DNA of 64,000 bases from Shewanella holmiensis. Its GTDB lineage: Bacteria > Pseudomonadota > Gammaproteobacteria > Enterobacterales > Shewanellaceae. A program made the position numbers and the translations under genes. The DNA is taken from contig NZ_JAMTCD010000012.1 in the NCBI RefSeq assembly GCF_025370255.1, positions 1 through 64,000 of the forward strand, written 5' to 3'. The notes below the pieces were generated by a model. That model worked only from the letters and a program-made list of their open reading frames with translations, was not told the origin of the DNA and made no database searches. Every line of letters starts with the position of its first letter. The first letter of the stretch is position 1. This document shows, piece by piece, positions 31,422-42,028 of the stretch.

Positions 31422-34400
31422 TTAGGCACTATGATTGAGTTTTGGACCAGATGTTTTTGACTGATCTTGTGCCTGTATGTCGTTAACAAGCAGTTCAAAC
31501 TCTTTTATAGGCACAGGCTTACCAAATAAGTAACCTTGATAATATAAGCATCCTTCACGTTGAAGAAACTGTTGTTGCTCAATGGTTTCTACACCTTCTG
31601 CTATCACCGAAAAACCAAGGCTTTCAGCCATTGAAATAATGGTTTTTACAATCGACTGATCACTTTTATCTGTGATTAAGTCACCCACGAACGAGCGGTC
31701 TATTTTTAATTGGTATAGCGGCAATTTTTTAAGGTATTGCAGCGAAGAATAGCCGGTACCAAAATCATCTAACGAAAACTGAATCCCTAATTTACCTAAG
31801 GCATGCATTTGCACTATGGTATTGCCAATGTCATCTAACAATAATGATTCTGTTAGCTCCATTTTTAATCGAGATGGGTTGATGTCATATTTGTTTATTG
31901 TATCAATTACTTGATCTACAAATTCAGGCTGACGAAATTGTTTAGAACTGACATTGATGGAAATTGTCATTGCTTTGGTCGCAGGTTGAGTTTGCCATTG
32001 TTTAAGTTGTTGGCAGGCGGTTTCTATTACCCAGCTACCAATCGCTAAAATGAGCCCAGACTCTTCTGCATAGGGAATAAACTCTACGGGGGTAATGATA
32101 CCTTTTTGTGGGTGTAACCATCGAATAAGGGCTTCAGCTCCAATAGGTTGCTGTAGGTGATTGACTTGAATTTGGTAAAATAATTTAAAATGATTGTGTT
32201 TAACTGCCTCAAATAATTCATTTTCAAGTTTGGCACGTTTTAAAATTTCTTCCTGCATTGTGGGGTCGAAAAAGCGCATGGTGTTTCGACCTGCTACTTT
32301 AGCTTGGTACATGGCGATATCAGCCTGTTTCATGATTTCAGAAGTGGTGGCCGATGGATCATTGAATAACACTACGCCGATGCTTGCACTGCAATGATAT
32401 TGAATGTTTTTTAGTTGAAATGAATGGCTCATGGCCGCTAAGAGTTTATGGCAAATCTCGGTAGTTTGAGAGGCCGCAGTAATGCTCTGTTCACTCAATC
32501 CTTCTAAAATAATGACAAACTCATCACCACCAATTCTGGCTAGGGTATCTTCTTCACGCACGCATTCGGCTAACCTTTCGGCGATTGAAGTTAATAATAG
32601 GTCTCCCATGTCATGTCCATAGGTGTCATTGAGCATTTTGAAGCGATCAATGTCCAAAAATAATAAAGCATTATTCTTATTTAGCCGCTTGTTAGAAATG
32701 ATCACCCGATTTAATCTATCCAACAATAAGCGTCTGTTAGGGAGTTGAGTTAGGTGATCATAAAAAGCCAGTTGTTGTATTTTTTGCTCGTTTTTTTTGC
32801 GGGTTGAAATATCGTTGATGGTGACTATGTAATTAGTAATGTGGTTTTGATCATTACGTACCGCATCTACATATAAATAAGCCGGAAATGTAGAGCCGTT
32901 GTGATGTTGATGCCAGATTTCGCCTTCCCAACAGTCTTCATCGCGCAGTTTGTCCCAAATCTGGTTATAGAATTGTTCATCATAAAGATCGCCATTAAAT
33001 AACTGCAGCGGTTTGCCAATAATATCTTGTTCTTGATAACCGGTTATTTTGCTAAAGGCACAATTGGCTTGCAAAATGTTCTTATCGGAATCAGTAATAA
33101 AAATACCTTCCTGTGATTCGAACACCTTTGCCGCAAGACGTAATTTTTGTTCAAGTTGCTTACGCTCGGTGATATCAGAAATACCCGTGATATAACCAAC
33201 TACGTTTTGTTGGTCATCAAACTCAGGCACATATTGCACCAGCAACTCTTTAGAAAATAAGCATAAATCGTAAGAGGTTGGCGTGCCAGACAGTACCTTG
33301 TCAATATGGTTTTTTACTTCGCCATATATTATCTCGCCCATTGTTTCTTTAACCGTTTGGCCTACAATATCATCAGGTTGTAAACCAAATAAGGCGGCAT
33401 AAGGTTTAGATACATAAATATATTTTTGTGCTTCATCGCACCTTGCTATGTAAAACGGTGAATTATCAGAGATAAATTGTAATTGTTGTTGCTGTTCAAT
33501 AAGCTTAATTTCTGCCTGTTTGAACTCTGTTATGTCTTGAGCAAATCCTGAAATAGAGATGGTGCCATTGTCGGTCACAACCCGCTTTCCACGACATTCA
33601 ATCCACCTTATTTGGTTATCACTTGGGCGGGTGATTTGATATTGCACATGATGTTCGGTGCCATTGTGATAGCAAGACTTCATCGATGCCATTAATTTAG
33701 AACGATATTTAGGGTGAATGATATCGGCTAATAACGTCAACGTGGGCGAGGCATCTTTTATTATGCCCATTAAGCTATACATTTGCGCCGACCACTGAAA
33801 ATGCCCGTTTAAGTTGGCAAGATCCCAATGCCCAACCTTTGCATAGTACATTGCTTTTTCGAAGCGTTTTTCACTGCGAATTAACTTCTGTTGGATTTCA
33901 GCACTTAATCTGGTTTTACGCATCAGATGCAAGGTATTGGTAGATAAGCTGGCATAGATGGAGAGAATGACATTAATGAGATGACGAGTAGAGCCTTGCA
34001 TTTTTTGTTTGGTAAAATCTTCAGCTTCTTGTTTGTTCATACCACTTTCAAGTGCCAGAACATAGACGACCATGTAGCGATCACTTTCTAAAATATGCGA
34101 CGCTAGCCACTGAGTCAAAAATGAGATTGTTTTTTCAAGCAATGCATCTGACGGTGTTGAGGTCAATTCAGACTGTAGCTGAAGTACCTGTTGTATGAAG
34201 ATGTCGTGGCTCAGTTTATGATCGTCTACCACATCATCATCAGATAAATACTGATGCCAAATATCTTCTTCAGTTTTAAAGTGGTAAACCGTGTAATCAA
34301 CCAGCTCTTTAAACACAGTGTTTAACTGGAGTTGCTGGTTGCCAAACACGGCATGACTGGCAAGTCGATTCAAAATTGCGACTAACTTTTTATGCTGATG

Positions 34401-34466
34401 ATCAATCTTTGCCAGTCCAGTGCAAAAATTATCATCCCAAGGAAAAATGTCTATTGATTCAGTCAT
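31422..34466 (-). CDS. Hemerythrin-PAS-GGDEF-EAL cyclic-di-GMP enzyme
   Basis: A soluble 1,014-residue protein. Residues 1-95 are a bacteriohemerythrin domain with the diiron ligand pattern (DHQHKKL, YHFKTEEDIWHQY, HKLSHDIF). Three PAS/PAC segments follow (about 205-315, 325-440, 445-570; ISGFAQDITEFKQ, YITGISDITERK, VTINDISTRKK). A GGDEF domain carries an intact IGGDEFVIIL near residue 645, and an EAL domain carries an intact GAEALIRWLHP near 777 and DDFGTGYSS. It can therefore in principle both make and hydrolyse c-di-GMP, with oxygen sensed by the diiron site. No membrane segment is visible. Its position beside a redox two-component pair and a b-type cytochrome fits an oxygen- or redox-linked signalling role. 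Confidence 0.9.
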   Translation of the reverse strand: MTESIDIFPWDDNFCTGLAKIDHQHKKLVAILNRLASHAVFGNQQLQLNTVFKELVDYTVYHFKTEEDIWHQYLSDDDVVDDHKLSHDIFIQQVLQLQSELTSTPSDALLEKTISFLTQWLASHILESDRYMVVYVLALESGMNKQEAEDFTKQKMQGSTRHLINVILSIYASLSTNTLHLMRKTRLSAEIQQKLIRSEKRFEKAMYYAKVGHWDLANLNGHFQWSAQMYSLMGIIKDASPTLTLLADIIHPKYRSKLMASMKSCYHNGTEHHVQYQITRPSDNQIRWIECRGKRVVTDNGTISISGFAQDITEFKQAEIKLIEQQQQLQFISDNSPFYIARCDEAQKYIYVSKPYAALFGLQPDDIVGQTVKETMGEIIYGEVKNHIDKVLSGTPTSYDLCLFSKELLVQYVPEFDDQQNVVGYITGISDITERKQLEQKLRLAAKVFESQEGIFITDSDKNILQANCAFSKITGYQEQDIIGKPLQLFNGDLYDEQFYNQIWDKLRDEDCWEGEIWHQHHNGSTFPAYLYVDAVRNDQNHITNYIVTINDISTRKKNEQKIQQLAFYDHLTQLPNRRLLLDRLNRVIISNKRLNKNNALLFLDIDRFKMLNDTYGHDMGDLLLTSIAERLAECVREEDTLARIGGDEFVIILEGLSEQSITAASQTTEICHKLLAAMSHSFQLKNIQYHCSASIGVVLFNDPSATTSEIMKQADIAMYQAKVAGRNTMRFFDPTMQEEILKRAKLENELFEAVKHNHFKLFYQIQVNHLQQPIGAEALIRWLHPQKGIITPVEFIPYAEESGLILAIGSWVIETACQQLKQWQTQPATKAMTISINVSSKQFRQPEFVDQVIDTINKYDINPSRLKMELTESLLLDDIGNTIVQMHALGKLGIQFSLDDFGTGYSSLQYLKKLPLYQLKIDRSFVGDLITDKSDQSIVKTIISMAESLGFSVIAEGVETIEQQQFLQREGCLYYQGYLFGKPVPIKEFELLVNDIQAQDQSKTSGPKLNHSA

Positions 34467-34655
34467 ACCAATACCATGTGTTTTTTCATCCTTAAAACAT
34501 GAGTATAGTTGCTATAGTAAATCTTTGTAGTGAATCGTTAAATCAATTTATTCATGATGTAACCTTGGACTTAATGATGACTAGCAATATCACGTTATCG
34601 TTGGTTTGTGGTATTGTGGGCCAATGTTAAAATTTAAGTCTATATAACTCCTGCT

Positions 34656-36995
34656 ATGCAAAATATTGCCCAACTGCTTGCTCAAGAATTGAATGTACGC
34701 CAACAACAGGTTGATGCCACCATCGCGCTACTTAATGATGGCGCCACAGTGCCCTTTATTGCTCGATATCGTAAAGAAGCAACCGGCGGCTTAGACGATA
34801 CTCAACTACGCCAGCTGTATTCTCGTTTATCTTACCTAACTGAAATGAGCGACCGCCGCCAAGTTATCTTATCGAGCATTGATGCTCAGGGTAAGTTAAC
34901 CCCAGCTTTAGCAAAGGCAATTAATGACGCTGATAGCAAAACTCGCCTTGAGGATTTGTATTTACCCTACAAGCCGAAACGCAGAACCAAGGGACAGATA
35001 GCTATAGAGGCGGGTATCGAGCCTTTGGTTGATGCCTTGCTGGCGGATCGCACCCTTGATATTGATGCCAAAGCTGCTGAATTTATTGATTCTGAAGCAG
35101 GTTTTGCCGATGCCAAAGCTGTCCAAGATGGCGCGCGATATATTCTTATGGAACGTTTTGCAGAAGATGCTGAGTTGCTGCTAAAAATCCGTCAACATTT
35201 AACCCAACAAGCTGTACTTGAAAGTAAAGTCATTAAAGGCAAAGAGAAAGAAGGTGCAAAATTTCGCGATTACTTTGAACAGAGTGAAGCGATTACCAAA
35301 GTGCCATCTCATCGAGCTTTAGCAATGCTACGTGGTCGTAATGAAGGTATTTTAAGTTTAAGCATTAATGCCGATCCTGACACTGAAGCAAGTCAAGGCA
35401 GTTATTGTGAGGTGATTATTGCGGATCACTTCAAACTTAACTTAACCGATTCGAGTGTGGATCAATGGTTAAAAACGGTCGTGACATCCACATGGCGGAT
35501 TAAAATCGCCTTACAGATGGAAACCGAATTTATTGCCAAAATGCGTGAAAGTGCAGAAGAAGAAGCTATTAAAGTCTTTGCCCGTAACTTAGGCGATTTA
35601 TTGATGGCAGCCCCTGCTGGCGCGAAAGCGACCATGGGATTAGACCCTGGTATTCGCACCGGTGTAAAAGTGGCTATTGTTGATAACACAGGCAAGTTAG
35701 TGGCTCACACGACGGTTTTCCCCCATGCGCCGCAAAACCTGTGGGATAAATCCATTAAAACCTTATCGAACCTGATTGGAATGCATAAGGTAGATATCAT
35801 TGCCATTGGTAACGGTACAGGCTCGCGTGAGACAGACAAGTTAGCGGGCGAGTTAATTGCCATGGTGAAAGACAGTCATCCACGTTTAACCAAAGTCATG
35901 GTCAGTGAAGCAGGCGCCTCTGTGTACTCGGCATCTGAGTTTGCCGCGAATGAATTTCCTGATCTTGATGTGTCTATTCGTGGCGCAGTTTCAATCGCCC
36001 GTCGCTTACAAGACCCATTAGCTGAATTAGTGAAGATTGAACCTAAAGCCATTGGTGTTGGGCAATATCAGCATGATGTCAGTCAAAGTCAGTTATCTCA
36101 ATCGTTAGAAGCTGTGGTAGAAGATTGCGTAAACAGTGTTGGTGTGGATTTAAACATGGCATCTGCGCCGTTATTAGCGCAGGTTGCGGGATTAAATAAA
36201 ACCCTCGCCAAAAACGTCGTGGATTATCGTGACGAACATGGGCAATTTACTAACCGTAAGCAATTGTTGAAAGTCGCGCGTCTTGGCCCAAAAGCGTTTG
36301 AACAAGCCGCAGGATTCTTACGTATTCGTCAAGGTGATAACCCATTAGACGGCTCAGCTGTGCATCCAGAAGCTTATTCGATAGTTGAGGCCATCGCCGC
36401 AACATCAAAACACGATGTTGGCCAATTAATTGGTAATAGTGAATTGCTAAAGAGCATCAATGCTGCTCAATTTGTCACAGAATCATTTGGTCTGCCGACA
36501 ATCACTGATATTCTTGCTGAACTCGATAAACCTGGACGCGACCCACGAGGTGAGTTTAAAACCGCAAATTTCAAAGATGGTGTAGAAGAGCTTAAAGATC
36601 TCAAGGTTGAGATGATCCTTGAAGGCGTGGTAACCAATGTGACTAACTTTGGTGCGTTTGTCGATGTTGGGGTGCATCAAGATGGTTTAGTGCATATCTC
36701 ATCGCTTACCGATAAATTTGTTAGTGATCCTCATACCGTCGTAAAAGCGGGAGATGTGGTGAAGGTAAAAGTCATGGAAGTGGATATTGAGCGCCGCAGA
36801 GTCAGCTTAAGCATGCGTCTTGATGAAACGCCGCAACCATCATCAAACCAGGTCAATAAAACGCAACAGAATACGCAAGCTAAAAAGCCACAAGCGGTTA
36901 AAAAAGGCCAAAAGCCTGCTAATAGCTCTAAGGCACCCACCAATGCCGCAATGGGCAATGCCTTTGCCGACGCGTTTGCCAAAATGAAAAAATAA
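34656..36995 (+). CDS. tex: Tex, RNA-binding transcription accessory protein
   Basis: 779 residues, typical of Tex/YhgF. The N-terminal domain has the family signature ([21 protein letters not shown], residues ~28-48, seen here without interruption). A YqgF/RNase H-like domain ([18 protein letters not shown]) is followed by helix-hairpin-helix repeats ([19 protein letters not shown]) and a C-terminal S1 domain ([38 protein letters not shown]). A basic Lys/Gln-rich tail closes it. Tex is a conserved cytoplasmic nucleic-acid-binding protein linked to transcription fitness. In E. coli it lies directly after greB; here the island remnant and five other genes separate the two. Confidence 0.95.
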   Translation: MQNIAQLLAQELNVRQQQVDATIALLNDGATVPFIARYRKEATGGLDDTQLRQLYSRLSYLTEMSDRRQVILSSIDAQGKLTPALAKAINDADSKTRLEDLYLPYKPKRRTKGQIAIEAGIEPLVDALLADRTLDIDAKAAEFIDSEAGFADAKAVQDGARYILMERFAEDAELLLKIRQHLTQQAVLESKVIKGKEKEGAKFRDYFEQSEAITKVPSHRALAMLRGRNEGILSLSINADPDTEASQGSYCEVIIADHFKLNLTDSSVDQWLKTVVTSTWRIKIALQMETEFIAKMRESAEEEAIKVFARNLGDLLMAAPAGAKATMGLDPGIRTGVKVAIVDNTGKLVAHTTVFPHAPQNLWDKSIKTLSNLIGMHKVDIIAIGNGTGSRETDKLAGELIAMVKDSHPRLTKVMVSEAGASVYSASEFAANEFPDLDVSIRGAVSIARRLQDPLAELVKIEPKAIGVGQYQHDVSQSQLSQSLEAVVEDCVNSVGVDLNMASAPLLAQVAGLNKTLAKNVVDYRDEHGQFTNRKQLLKVARLGPKAFEQAAGFLRIRQGDNPLDGSAVHPEAYSIVEAIAATSKHDVGQLIGNSELLKSINAAQFVTESFGLPTITDILAELDKPGRDPRGEFKTANFKDGVEELKDLKVEMILEGVVTNVTNFGAFVDVGVHQDGLVHISSLTDKFVSDPHTVVKAGDVVKVKVMEVDIERRRVSLSMRLDETPQPSSNQVNKTQQNTQAKKPQAVKKGQKPANSSKAPTNAAMGNAFADAFAKMKK

Positions 36996-37031
36996 GTCAC
37001 TGCAGTTAACCGGAATGATGATTTCGACAAC

Positions 37032-37062
37032 ATAAACTTCGCTTCGGCGGAGTTTATTTTTG
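37032..37062 (+). terminator. Intrinsic terminator after tex
   Basis: An 11-bp stem with one G-U pair and a TTCG tetraloop (ATAAACTTCGC-TTCG-GCGGAGTTTAT) is followed by a T-run. Confidence 0.85.
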
Positions 37063-37305
37063 TAGATTTAAAACATGACCATTTCACTTATTTTGACGCC
37101 TGCTTTTAAGCGCTACATTTCTAAAAATGAGTTTGCCATCAACATTTTATGAGGATAGGGAACGTCTGTGACAATGGCATAGTTGTTTAATAAAGGACAG
37201 CATGTGTTTGTTGCTGTGTTAGTTTTCCCTGTCTAAAATAATAATAAAAATTATCTGGCTAGTGAAACAATTGAATTATTAAGTTTATCTTAAGATTTAT
37301 TGGTC

Positions 37306-39003
37306 ATGCTCTGGCCAAGATGGTTTGCCTTGGATGTCATGTTGAAATTAATCTCTCGTTTACAAACTTATTGGAATTCAATTGAAGTTACCAAAGAAAC
37401 ATTGATTATTTTGTCTGCGTTGTATTTTGCAGTCGTTATCAATTTTCCTATCAATCAGCGCATTTTCGAGCTAACTACAGAAGGACACGGTTTTTTTTCA
37501 TTTACGCCCGCCATTGTATTAACTGGCTTATTTATGCTGATTTTTAGCGTATTGTCTTCTCGTTTTATCTTTAAACCGCTAATGACGCTTTTATTGCTCA
37601 CCTCTGCTGCGGCAATGTACGCCACCTTGAAATACAATGTGTTGTTTGACTACGCCATGATGGAAAACATTTTTGAAACCCATTCAGGTGAAGCGTTTTC
37701 TTATATCAATATCAGTTCGCTAGCGTACTTATTTGTTTTTGGTGTGTTGCCGGCTGGTTTTTTATGGCTCGTTAAAATAAAACCTACTACCAGTATCTTT
37801 AACACTTTTTTGCGTCGAGTTGCTGTAGGATTTACTGGGTTGATACTGGTGGGGGGGGTAGGGTTATTTTTCTATAAAGATTATGTCTCGGTTGGCCGCA
37901 ATCATCATTATTTGAATAAAATGATCATACCTGCACATATCTTTAATACCGTTAAGTATCTAAATAATAATTATTTTACCGAAGCCTTACCTTATAAGGC
38001 GCGTGCAACTGATGCCAAGTTAGTTGCATCATCTGACACTAAGCCTACTTTATTTGTGTTAGTGGTGGGGGAAACCGCCCGTGCAAAAAATATGGCTTAT
38101 TATGGCTATGAACGAAATACCAATCCTTATACGCAAGGGCTAGAATTAATTAAGGTCAATGATGTTACTTCGTGTGGTACAGCAACAGCGCATTCATTAC
38201 CCTGTATGATGTCAGATCTAAACCACAGTAATTACAAGCGTGAACAGGCTAATTCCCAAGACAATGTTTTAGATGTGATGAAACAGGCTGGGGTTGATGT
38301 TGTTTGGTTTGAAAATGATGGCGGTGATAAAGAGGTGGCGGCTAGGCTGACAAAAGTAGATATTTCGACGTCTGAAGCTCAGGTTTTTTGCGATGGTTCG
38401 AGTTGTTATGATGAAATGTTAGTCGAAAAACTGTCGGCGTTTTTGAGCGACAAAATCACCAATCAAACGGTGACGCCTTTGACTAACCAAATGGTTGCTT
38501 TACATATCATAGGCAGTCACGGTCCCACCTATTTCAAGCGTTATCCAGCTGAGATGCAACGCTTTACACCAGCTTGTAATCGCGGTGATATTGAAAATTG
38601 TACCGATGAAGAAATCGTCAATGTTTACGACAATACCCTAGTCTATACCGATTACGTTTTAGCGAAAACTATTGCATTACTAGAGCAATATTCAAAACAA
38701 TATCATGTCGCCTTGGTATATTTATCCGACCATGGAGAATCATTGGGCGAAAACGGTATTTATCTACATGGTACCCCTTACGCTTTCGCTCCAAGCGAGC
38801 AGATCTATGTGCCCTGGTTGATGTGGCTACCTGAAAACTATACCCAAGCGAAGCAATTAAGCCGAGAATGTATTATCAAACAAGCTGCTCGAGCCGGTCA
38901 TTCCCATGATAATTTGTTCCATACATTATTAGGTTTGTACGGTGTTGAAACGCACTTGAAAAATCCTCTATTGGATATTAGCCACGAGTGTAAACTGAGC
39001 TAA
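37306..39003 (+). CDS. eptA: Lipid A phosphoethanolamine transferase, EptA family
   Basis: An inner-membrane enzyme of about 565 residues. Five membrane helices fill the N-terminal ~200 residues, followed by a periplasmic sulfatase-fold domain with the zinc ligand Glu in VGETARAKNMAYYGYERNT, the Thr nucleophile in SCGTATAHSLPCM, and Asp-His in YLSDHGESLGENG. Several Cys (CDGSSC, ACNRGDIENC) can form the disulfides usual in this family. It transfers phosphoethanolamine from phosphatidylethanolamine to lipid A, lowering surface charge and affinity for cationic peptides such as polymyxin. The start is uncertain: ATG 37,306 is listed, ATG 37,339 (MLKLISRLQ) also fits. No two-component pmr genes adjoin it. 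Confidence 0.85.
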   Translation: MLWPRWFALDVMLKLISRLQTYWNSIEVTKETLIILSALYFAVVINFPINQRIFELTTEGHGFFSFTPAIVLTGLFMLIFSVLSSRFIFKPLMTLLLLTSAAAMYATLKYNVLFDYAMMENIFETHSGEAFSYINISSLAYLFVFGVLPAGFLWLVKIKPTTSIFNTFLRRVAVGFTGLILVGGVGLFFYKDYVSVGRNHHYLNKMIIPAHIFNTVKYLNNNYFTEALPYKARATDAKLVASSDTKPTLFVLVVGETARAKNMAYYGYERNTNPYTQGLELIKVNDVTSCGTATAHSLPCMMSDLNHSNYKREQANSQDNVLDVMKQAGVDVVWFENDGGDKEVAARLTKVDISTSEAQVFCDGSSCYDEMLVEKLSAFLSDKITNQTVTPLTNQMVALHIIGSHGPTYFKRYPAEMQRFTPACNRGDIENCTDEEIVNVYDNTLVYTDYVLAKTIALLEQYSKQYHVALVYLSDHGESLGENGIYLHGTPYAFAPSEQIYVPWLMWLPENYTQAKQLSRECIIKQAARAGHSHDNLFHTLLGLYGVETHLKNPLLDISHECKLS

Positions 39004-39021
39004 TAGAGCAATTATGTTGAG

Positions 39022-39225
39022 TTGAGGTGTGAATTTTTTCTCAAAGTGCAGATTGGGAACGCTCGACTCTGCCGTTATACCAAACAGAAAAACAGTCAGC
39101 ATCTTTATTGTTTAGGCATGGAAAGTGCCAATAAAATAGCCCAAGTAAATCAATTTGATTTTCGTTTTGTGTCGGAGAATTTTATTGCATCACGTTTAGT
39201 TTTTCAGTGTCATCATTGCAGTTGA
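39022..39225 (+). CDS. Small Cys-containing hypothetical protein
   Basis: A 67-codon frame with a TTG start and weak ribosome site, 19 bases after eptA. Four Cys are arranged as RLCRYT, LYCLGME and QCHHCS, which would allow a small zinc-binding fold. I recognise no family. The remainder of the 39,226-39,458 gap shows no gene; a TGGAG ribosome site before the next gene is its only clear signal. Confidence 0.25.
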   Translation: MRCEFFLKVQIGNARLCRYTKQKNSQHLYCLGMESANKIAQVNQFDFRFVSENFIASRLVFQCHHCS

Positions 39226-39458
39226 CAGTTAAGGTTATGTAAATGTGATATTTATAAGAAGATAGTTGAACCTAATTTGGATTTTAACGTCTAATAAAAG
39301 ATTAGATTATTCAATTGATTGATAAGTATAAAAGAGAGTTAATGACTCAAGAGAAGCATAAAATCATGATTAAAGGCACAGCCATGCTAACATCGCCATA
39401 ACGCATCCTGTGTTGTAATACACAAACAAATAATAACAATGAAATACTGGAGTCATTT

Positions 39459-41468
39459 ATGGGATTATTTTCCCTTCGGTCGAATACCGACTACATCAAA
39501 TCCACAGGTATCCCAAATCAGCATCATAGCTTGAAAGCTATTATCATATTCGCATTAATCATTTTAGCAGTAACCACAGTTAGCCGCTTAGGGTTGTCAT
39601 TGTGGCAAATAGAGCGAGTGAATGATGCACAAGGTTGGTCACATATTATTTTGCAAGGGTTGCGTGTTGATTTTGCAACCCTTTGTTGGTTATTAGGTCT
39701 TGCAGGCTTAGGCACAGCATTATTATCAGGCAAGCATGCTATTGGTAAATTGTGGACCGTATTGTTACGTATTTGGTTAACGCTAGGTTTATGGCTGATT
39801 GTTTTTCTTGAAATTTCTACACCATCATTTATTCAAGAATATGGGTTAAGGCCTAATCGCTTATATGTCGAATATTTGATTTATCCTAAAGAAGTACTGT
39901 CAATGTTGTGGGCTGGCAGAAAATTAGAGCTGTTATTAGCTTTAGTTGTTTCTGTTACTACGTTAATTGGTGGTTGGCGGTTATCTGGGTATTTCACTCG
40001 TAATGTTAGATTCCCCCGTTGGTATTGGCGTCCGGTGCTTGCGGTTATTGTTATTTGTATCACCATTTTAGGTGCGCGTTCCTCTCTTGGACATCGTCCA
40101 TTAAACCCCTCATTGGTGGCGTTTTCAGATGATCCTTTAGTCAATTCATTACTGCTAAATTCAAGCTACTCATTAACATTTGCGATTAAGCAAATGGGCA
40201 ATGAACAGGACGCCTCTAAAGTCTACGGTAAGTTAGAACAGCAGAAAATAATCGATATCATTCGCCAGCAAAGTGGCCGCTCTGTAGAGGCATTTACCTC
40301 TAATGAATTTCCAAGTCTGACCTTTAACCAAGCCACTTATCAAGGTAAGCCTAAAAATTTGGTGATTATTTTACAGGAGAGTCTAGGGGCAAGGTTTGTC
40401 GGCAGTTTGGGTGGATTACCCTTAACCCCGAGTATCGATGAGCTGTCATCTCAAGGTTGGTTTTTTGAAAATCTTTATGCTACAGGGACCCGTTCAGTGC
40501 GGGGTATTGAAGCCATCACCACGGGGTTTACCCCTACACCTGCAAGGGCAGTAGTGAAGTTAGGTAAAAGCCAAACTAACTTTTTTACTATCGCTGAATT
40601 ATTGAAACGTCAGGGCTACTTAACCCAGTTTATTTATGGTGGTGAGAGCCATTTTGATAACATGCGCAGTTTCTTTTTAGGTAATGGCTTTAGCCAAATT
40701 ATCGACCAAGACGACTATAAAAGCCCAGCGTTTGTGGCATCTTGGGGGGTTTCTGATGAAGATCTATTATTCAGGGCTCATGATGAATTTACTGAGATGC
40801 ACAAACAGGGAAAACCGTTCTTTAGTTTAGTTTTTAGCTCTAGTAACCATGATCCATATGAGTTTCCTGATAACCGCATTGAACTGTATGAACAGCCGCA
40901 ATACACCATGCACAATGCGGTCAAATATGCTGATTACGCTGTAGGTGAGTTTTTCAAGAAAGCCCAAAAAGCGGATTATTGGAACGATACACTGTTTCTG
41001 GTGGTTGCGGATCATGACAGTCGTGTAGGAGGGGCTAGCTTAGTGCCGATTTCACGCTTTAGAATTCCAGGGCTAATTTTGGGGGGTGGTGTTGAGGCCA
41101 AGCGCGATCCTAGGGTGGTTAGTCAAATCGATATGGCGCCAACCTTATTATCTATGATTGGAATATCAGGCAGTTACCCTATGTTGGGCCGAGATTTAAC
41201 CCAGCAAGCCTCAGATTGGCAGGGAAGAGCGTTGATGCAGTATGATAAAAACTTTGCTCTTTTAGAAGGCAAAAACGTCACCATATTGCAACCCGAGCAA
41301 GCAGCAAAGAGCTTTGTGTATGACTTTAGCAAAGAAACATTAACGTCACGTGAGCTTGATACTCAACAGGCTGAAAATGCCTTAGGTTGGGCCTTATGGG
41401 GCAGTGCGGCTTATAATCAGCACTGGTTTAGTTTGCCTAAGCGAGAAGCTGTGACAGAAGTGCGTTAA
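39459..41468 (+). CDS. LTA synthase-like phosphotransferase (alkaline phosphatase superfamily)
   Basis: 669 residues with five hydrophobic helices up to about residue 205, then a periplasmic sulfatase-fold domain: the metal ligand Glu in IILQESLGARFVG, the likely Thr nucleophile in ATGTRSVRGIEA, FSSSNHDPYEFP, and Asp-His in VVADHDSRVGG. Relatives transfer phosphoglycerol groups, as in LtaS or MdoB/OpgB. In a gram-negative the acceptor might be periplasmic glucan or another envelope glycan, but nothing here decides this. It follows eptA, another enzyme of the same fold, with a 455-base gap and its own ribosome site (ACTGGAG), so it is probably a separate unit. Confidence 0.8.
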   Translation: MGLFSLRSNTDYIKSTGIPNQHHSLKAIIIFALIILAVTTVSRLGLSLWQIERVNDAQGWSHIILQGLRVDFATLCWLLGLAGLGTALLSGKHAIGKLWTVLLRIWLTLGLWLIVFLEISTPSFIQEYGLRPNRLYVEYLIYPKEVLSMLWAGRKLELLLALVVSVTTLIGGWRLSGYFTRNVRFPRWYWRPVLAVIVICITILGARSSLGHRPLNPSLVAFSDDPLVNSLLLNSSYSLTFAIKQMGNEQDASKVYGKLEQQKIIDIIRQQSGRSVEAFTSNEFPSLTFNQATYQGKPKNLVIILQESLGARFVGSLGGLPLTPSIDELSSQGWFFENLYATGTRSVRGIEAITTGFTPTPARAVVKLGKSQTNFFTIAELLKRQGYLTQFIYGGESHFDNMRSFFLGNGFSQIIDQDDYKSPAFVASWGVSDEDLLFRAHDEFTEMHKQGKPFFSLVFSSSNHDPYEFPDNRIELYEQPQYTMHNAVKYADYAVGEFFKKAQKADYWNDTLFLVVADHDSRVGGASLVPISRFRIPGLILGGGVEAKRDPRVVSQIDMAPTLLSMIGISGSYPMLGRDLTQQASDWQGRALMQYDKNFALLEGKNVTILQPEQAAKSFVYDFSKETLTSRELDTQQAENALGWALWGSAAYNQHWFSLPKREAVTEVR

Positions 41469-41474
41469 GTATTG

Positions 41475-41924
41475 TTAGGTTTTGTGTTGGCCATAGTATT
41501 GGCTAACATGCTGGCGCACCAATTGAAAATAAGCAGCATCTTGTGTTGAGGCATGATTTGCTGCTTTTTTATTATGCGGCGCCGTGGTTTTTGTTTGTGT
41601 AGAGGTAGGCAGCTTGATGCGAATGTCTTTACGCTGAATTGTCGGTGAATTGCTGGCAATGACTCTTACGGGTTGGCTCTGCGGCGCTTGTTGAGCGGTT
41701 TGCTGCTGATTGCTGGAACCTTGTTGCTGCTTTTGCTCAACAATTTTATACGCTGGTGTACGCTCATTTTGTGGATTATAGGCGCGTTCAGGATGATTTT
41801 TGGTGGGTTGTTGCGGAGGAATGATTGGCGGCTTTTGTTGATTATCCACTCGTGCAAGATCCGTCGCAACATTACTGGTTGCTAAAGGTACCTGTGGATA
41901 GTGGGAATTAATCAACATAGTCAA
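41475..41924 (-). CDS. Gln/Pro-rich hypothetical protein
   Basis: 149 residues of low-complexity sequence: repeated PQ, QQQ and PP stretches with many Asn, Ser and Thr (KIVEQKQQQGSSNQQQT), no signal peptide and no membrane helix. Only the last ~20 residues (DAAYFQLVRQHVSQYY) look folded, as a short helix. The ORF may start at the ATG two codons downstream (MLINSHYPQ). It lies convergent to the LTA-synthase-like gene with 6 bases between them and upstream of no obvious partner. I do not recognise a family; intrinsic disorder with a C-terminal binding helix is the best description. Confidence 0.6.
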   Translation of the reverse strand: MTMLINSHYPQVPLATSNVATDLARVDNQQKPPIIPPQQPTKNHPERAYNPQNERTPAYKIVEQKQQQGSSNQQQTAQQAPQSQPVRVIASNSPTIQRKDIRIKLPTSTQTKTTAPHNKKAANHASTQDAAYFQLVRQHVSQYYGQHKT

Positions 41925-42028
41925 TCACCTTAGTCAGTATTTATGCATAAATACAACATCGAAAGATGGATGCGTTACCGACAATATGTTTGAATTATAG
42001 CCAATTGTATCAGGTTGTGAAAGTGAAA

